The position numbers and the translations under genes are program-made. A stretch of 64,000 nt of DNA from an uncultured Sinobacteraceae bacterium (GTDB lineage: Bacteria; Pseudomonadota; Gammaproteobacteria; Nevskiales; Nevskiaceae), in assembly GCA_903822975.1 (NCBI GenBank), contig CAIJRD010000012.1, positions 62,001 through 126,000 on the forward strand, read 5' to 3'. The notes below the pieces were generated by a model that made no database searches, was not told the origin of the DNA, and was given only the letters and a program-made list of their open reading frames with translations. Shown piece after piece: positions 60,987 through 64,000 of the stretch (positions within the stretch are counted from its first letter, which is position 1; each line of letters starts with the position of its first letter).

Positions 60987-63935
60987 ATGTACACCACCCA
61001 GACGACTTCAACGTCGCCGGCACGTCAGCCGGCCTCGGAAAACGGCACTGTCAGCGCAGAACTCGCCGCGACGGCGCCGGGCGCGATCAAGGTCATCCGC
61101 CGCAACGGCAAGCTGACCAATTTCGACGCGCGCAAGATTTCGATTGCGATGACCAAGGCCTTCCTCGCGGTCGAGGGCGGCCAGGCCGCAGCCAGTTCGC
61201 GCGTGCGCGACAAGGTCGAGGAACTGACGCAGGCCGTGGTGCAGGCGCTGACGCGCCACCTGTCCGGCGGCGGCACGCTGCATATCGAAGACATCCAAGA
61301 TCAGGTTGAACTCGCGCTGATGCGCGGTGGCGAGCACAAGGTCGCGCGCGACTACGTGATCTATCGCGACGAGCGCGCCAAGGCGCGCGCCGCCGAGGCC
61401 GCCGCGAAGAAGGCGGACAAGACCACGCCGGCAGTCGCCGCGCTGACCGTGAAGCTCGACGACGGCCGCAGCCTGCCGCTCGACGAAGTGCGCTTGCGCC
61501 GCGTCGTCAACGAAGCCTGCGCCGGCCTCACCGGTGTGGACGCCGAAGAAGTGCTGGCCGCCGCGCTGCGCGATCTGTACGACGGCATTCCGGAATCGGA
61601 GCTGTCGCAGGCGCTCACCCTCGCCGCCCGCGCGCGCATCGAGAAAGAACCGAACTACACCTACGTGTCCGCGCGTCTGCTGTGCGACTCGATGCGCCAC
61701 GAAGCGCTGAAGTTCCTCGGCATGACGGAAACGCGTCCGACCTTCGAGGACATGAAGGGCATCTACGCCGACTACTTCCGCGAGTACATCCACAAGGCGG
61801 CCGCGCTGGAACTGCTCGATCCTAAGCTGTGCCTGTTCGATCTCGACCGGCTCGGCCATGCGCTGCTGACCGAACGCGACGCCAAGTTCGACTACCTCGG
61901 CCTGCAGACGCTGTACGACCGCTACTTCATCCATAGCAACAAGACGCGCTTCGAGCTGCCGCAGGCGTTCTTCATGCGCGTGGCGATGGGCCTGGCAATG
62001 AACGAGATCGACCGCGAAACCCGCGCGATCGAGTTCTACACGCTGCTGTCCAGCTTCGACTTCATGTCGTCGACGCCGACGCTGTTCAACTCCGGCACGC
62101 TGCGTCCGCAGCTGTCGAGCTGCTACCTCACGCAGGTGCCCGACGATCTCGACGGCATCTTCGGCGCGATCAAGGACAACGCGCTGCTGTCCAAGTTTGC
62201 CGGCGGCCTCGGCAACGACTGGACCTCGGTGCGCGGCATGGGCGGCTACATCAAGGGCACCAACGGCAAGAGCAACGGCGTGGTGCCGTTCCTGAAGGTG
62301 GCGAACGATACCGCCGTGGCCGTGAACCAGGGCGGCAAGCGCAAGGGCGCGGTCTGCGGCTACCTGGAAACCTGGCACCGCGACATCGAGGAATTCCTCG
62401 AACTGCGCAAGAACACCGGCGACGACCGTCGTCGTACGCACGACATGAACACGGCCAACTGGGTGCCAGATCTGTTCATGAAGCGCGTGATGGAAGACGG
62501 CCAGTGGACGCTGTTCTCGCCCGAAGAAACGCCGGACCTGCACGACCTCATCGGCCTGGCGTTCGAAGAGCGCTATGCGCAGTACGAAAAGCTCGCCGAC
62601 GAAGGCCGCGTGAAGAACTTCAAGCGCATCCCGGCGCTGCAGCTGTGGCGCAAGATGCTGTCGATGCTGTTCGAAACCGGCCATCCGTGGATCACCTTCA
62701 AGGACGCCTGCAACCTGCGCTCGCCGCAGCAGCACGTCGGCGTGGTGCATTCCTCGAACCTGTGCACCGAGATCACGCTGAATACCAAGGCCGGCCACGA
62801 AATCGCCGTCTGCAACCTGGGTTCGGTGAACATTCCGGCGCACGTGATCGACGGCAAGCTCGACTTCGCCAAGCTCGAGCGCACCATCAACACCGCGATG
62901 CGCATGCTGGATAACGTCATCGAGTACAACTACTACTCGGTGAAGACCGCGCGCGACTCCAACATGCGTCACCGCCCGGTGGGCCTCGGCGTGATGGGCT
63001 TCAACGATGCGCTGTACAAACTGCGCCTGCCGTACGAAAGCGAAGCCGCCACGCAGTTCGCCGACGAATCGATGGAAGCGGTGAGCTACTTCGCGATCAA
63101 GGCCTCGACCGATCTCGCCGCCGAACGCGGCGCGTACGCCAGCTTCAAAGGCTCGCTGTGGGATCAGGGCGTGCTGCCGATCGACTCGATCAAGATTCTG
63201 CGCAAGAGCCGTGGCGAGTATCTGGAACAGGACGAGCAGGTTTCCGGCCGCTTCGACTGGAATGCGCTGCGTACGCGCGTGCAGACCGTGGGCATTCGCA
63301 ACAGCAATACGATGGCGATTGCGCCCACCGCGACCATTGCCAACATCACCGGCGTTTCGCAGTCGATCGAGCCGACGTACCAGAACCTGTACGTCAAATC
63401 GAACCTGTCGGGCGAGTTCACCGTCGTCAACGAGTACCTGGTCAACGACCTCAAGTCCGCCGGCCTGTGGGACGAAGTGATGGTGCACGACCTCAAGTAC
63501 TACGACGGCAGCGTGCAGCGCATCGACCGCGTGCCGAGCGAGCTGAAACAGCTCTACAAGTGCGCGTTCGAAATCGACGCCAAACGCTTGGTGGACGCCG
63601 GCAGCCGTCGCCAGAAGTGGATCGACCAGGCACAGAGCCTCAACCTGTACATGGCGCAGCCGTCCGGCAAGAAGCTCGACGAGCTGTACAAGTACGCCTG
63701 GCTCAGCGGTCTCAAGACCACTTACTACCTGCGCACGATGGGTGCTACGCACGCCGAGAAGACCACCATCAACGACGACCGCCTGAACACCGTGGGTCGC
63801 GGCGATGGCGGCGCCAAGGCTGCGGCGAAATCCGCAGCGCCGGCACCCGGCACGATGGCAGCAGCCAGTGCCACCGATGTGGGCGGCGCCAAGGTCTGCT
63901 CGATCCTCGATCCGGATTGCGAAGCCTGCCAATGA
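60987..63935 (+). CDS. nrdA: ribonucleoside-diphosphate reductase alpha subunit
   Basis: 982 residues. Two ATP-cone domains (about 32-130 and 145-230) precede the catalytic barrel. NSGTLRPQLSSCYL holds the first active-site Cys, NLCTEI the radical Cys and CNLGSVN further active-site sequence. The C-terminal KVCSILDPDCEACQ carries the Cys pair reduced by thioredoxin. The enzyme makes deoxyribonucleotides aerobically with NrdB, whose gene is expected just beyond the right edge. The double cone is like that of Pseudomonas class Ia enzymes. Start ATG 60987. Confidence 0.95.
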   Translation: MYTTQTTSTSPARQPASENGTVSAELAATAPGAIKVIRRNGKLTNFDARKISIAMTKAFLAVEGGQAAASSRVRDKVEELTQAVVQALTRHLSGGGTLHIEDIQDQVELALMRGGEHKVARDYVIYRDERAKARAAEAAAKKADKTTPAVAALTVKLDDGRSLPLDEVRLRRVVNEACAGLTGVDAEEVLAAALRDLYDGIPESELSQALTLAARARIEKEPNYTYVSARLLCDSMRHEALKFLGMTETRPTFEDMKGIYADYFREYIHKAAALELLDPKLCLFDLDRLGHALLTERDAKFDYLGLQTLYDRYFIHSNKTRFELPQAFFMRVAMGLAMNEIDRETRAIEFYTLLSSFDFMSSTPTLFNSGTLRPQLSSCYLTQVPDDLDGIFGAIKDNALLSKFAGGLGNDWTSVRGMGGYIKGTNGKSNGVVPFLKVANDTAVAVNQGGKRKGAVCGYLETWHRDIEEFLELRKNTGDDRRRTHDMNTANWVPDLFMKRVMEDGQWTLFSPEETPDLHDLIGLAFEERYAQYEKLADEGRVKNFKRIPALQLWRKMLSMLFETGHPWITFKDACNLRSPQQHVGVVHSSNLCTEITLNTKAGHEIAVCNLGSVNIPAHVIDGKLDFAKLERTINTAMRMLDNVIEYNYYSVKTARDSNMRHRPVGLGVMGFNDALYKLRLPYESEAATQFADESMEAVSYFAIKASTDLAAERGAYASFKGSLWDQGVLPIDSIKILRKSRGEYLEQDEQVSGRFDWNALRTRVQTVGIRNSNTMAIAPTATIANITGVSQSIEPTYQNLYVKSNLSGEFTVVNEYLVNDLKSAGLWDEVMVHDLKYYDGSVQRIDRVPSELKQLYKCAFEIDAKRLVDAGSRRQKWIDQAQSLNLYMAQPSGKKLDELYKYAWLSGLKTTYYLRTMGATHAEKTTINDDRLNTVGRGDGGAKAAAKSAAPAPGTMAAASATDVGGAKVCSILDPDCEACQ

Positions 63936-64000
63936 GGCTTGGTCAGCGCTCCGGAACGGTTGGCGAGTGCCGCTTGGCGGCCGAAGCCTGCCAGTAAGAC

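Noticed and set aside
61008..63932. 974-residue open frame on the minus strand opposite nrdA
   Set aside because: nrdA is certain from its active-site motifs; the antisense frame is a high-GC, codon-bias shadow with no recognisable family.

Overview
The window is GC-rich, gene-dense bacterial chromosome. A XanB2-type chorismatase sits inside an aryl polyene (xanthomonadin-like) pigment cluster, next to a miaB-phoH-ybeY-corC operon and many conserved gammaproteobacterial DUF genes. Together these suggest a gammaproteobacterium of the Xanthomonadales/Lysobacterales. This placement is inferred from gene content only. No rRNA, tRNA, CRISPR array, transposase or prophage was recognised.

Layout. 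1-12911: two divergent arms of an aryl polyene cluster around a 573-bp control region. The left arm holds a flavoenzyme, MMPL exporter, LolA-like protein, glycosyltransferase, PlsC-like acyltransferase and XanB2. The right arm holds an ACP, membrane protein, AMP-ligase, two hotdog dehydratases, an LpxL-like acyltransferase, a ketosynthase and a degenerate ketosynthase partner. XanB2 would supply hydroxybenzoate, the ligase and ACP would load it, the KS/dehydratase set would extend it, and the acyltransferases, LolA-like protein and MMPL exporter would place it in the outer membrane. 13010-14220: a Zur-like regulator and a MerC-domain gene preceded by two tandem Zur boxes. 14400-21870: quinone oxidoreductase, then miaB-phoH-ybeY-corC, with a DUF4105 membrane protein in the place where lnt normally lies, then a phosphoesterase. 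21911-34276: LysR/aldo-keto reductase pair, hydrolase/aldolase pair, and scattered housekeeping and DUF genes, including an SH3 protein with a long Gln-rich tail. 34469-41259: DUF2235 hydrolase, DUF3253 protein, two paralogous small proteins, a RIO kinase and an M14 peptidase. 41260-46325: trehalose synthesis (otsB, otsA) running into glucokinase, gluconokinase and a hydroxyacid dehydrogenase. 46438-49049: LpxH-like hydrolase, cysH, cis-prenyltransferase. 49224-57193: cytochrome b561-like protein divergent from a two-component system, then a MacA/LolD/FtsX-type exporter whose two permease genes are separated by two 153-bp repeat units that look like tiny duplicated genes. 57595-63935: DUF1338 enzyme, manC and nrdA with an NrdR-box promoter.

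A recurrent feature is short tandem repeats (units of 6 to 16 bp, plus one of 153 bp) in intergenic DNA, most often between convergent genes, and in low-complexity protein tails. The observations most worth following are the 153-bp repeated mini-ORFs inside the exporter operon, the DUF4105 gene in the lnt slot, the tandem Zur boxes abutting an apparently leaderless merC-like gene, and the pair of paralogous 64 to 74-residue proteins.
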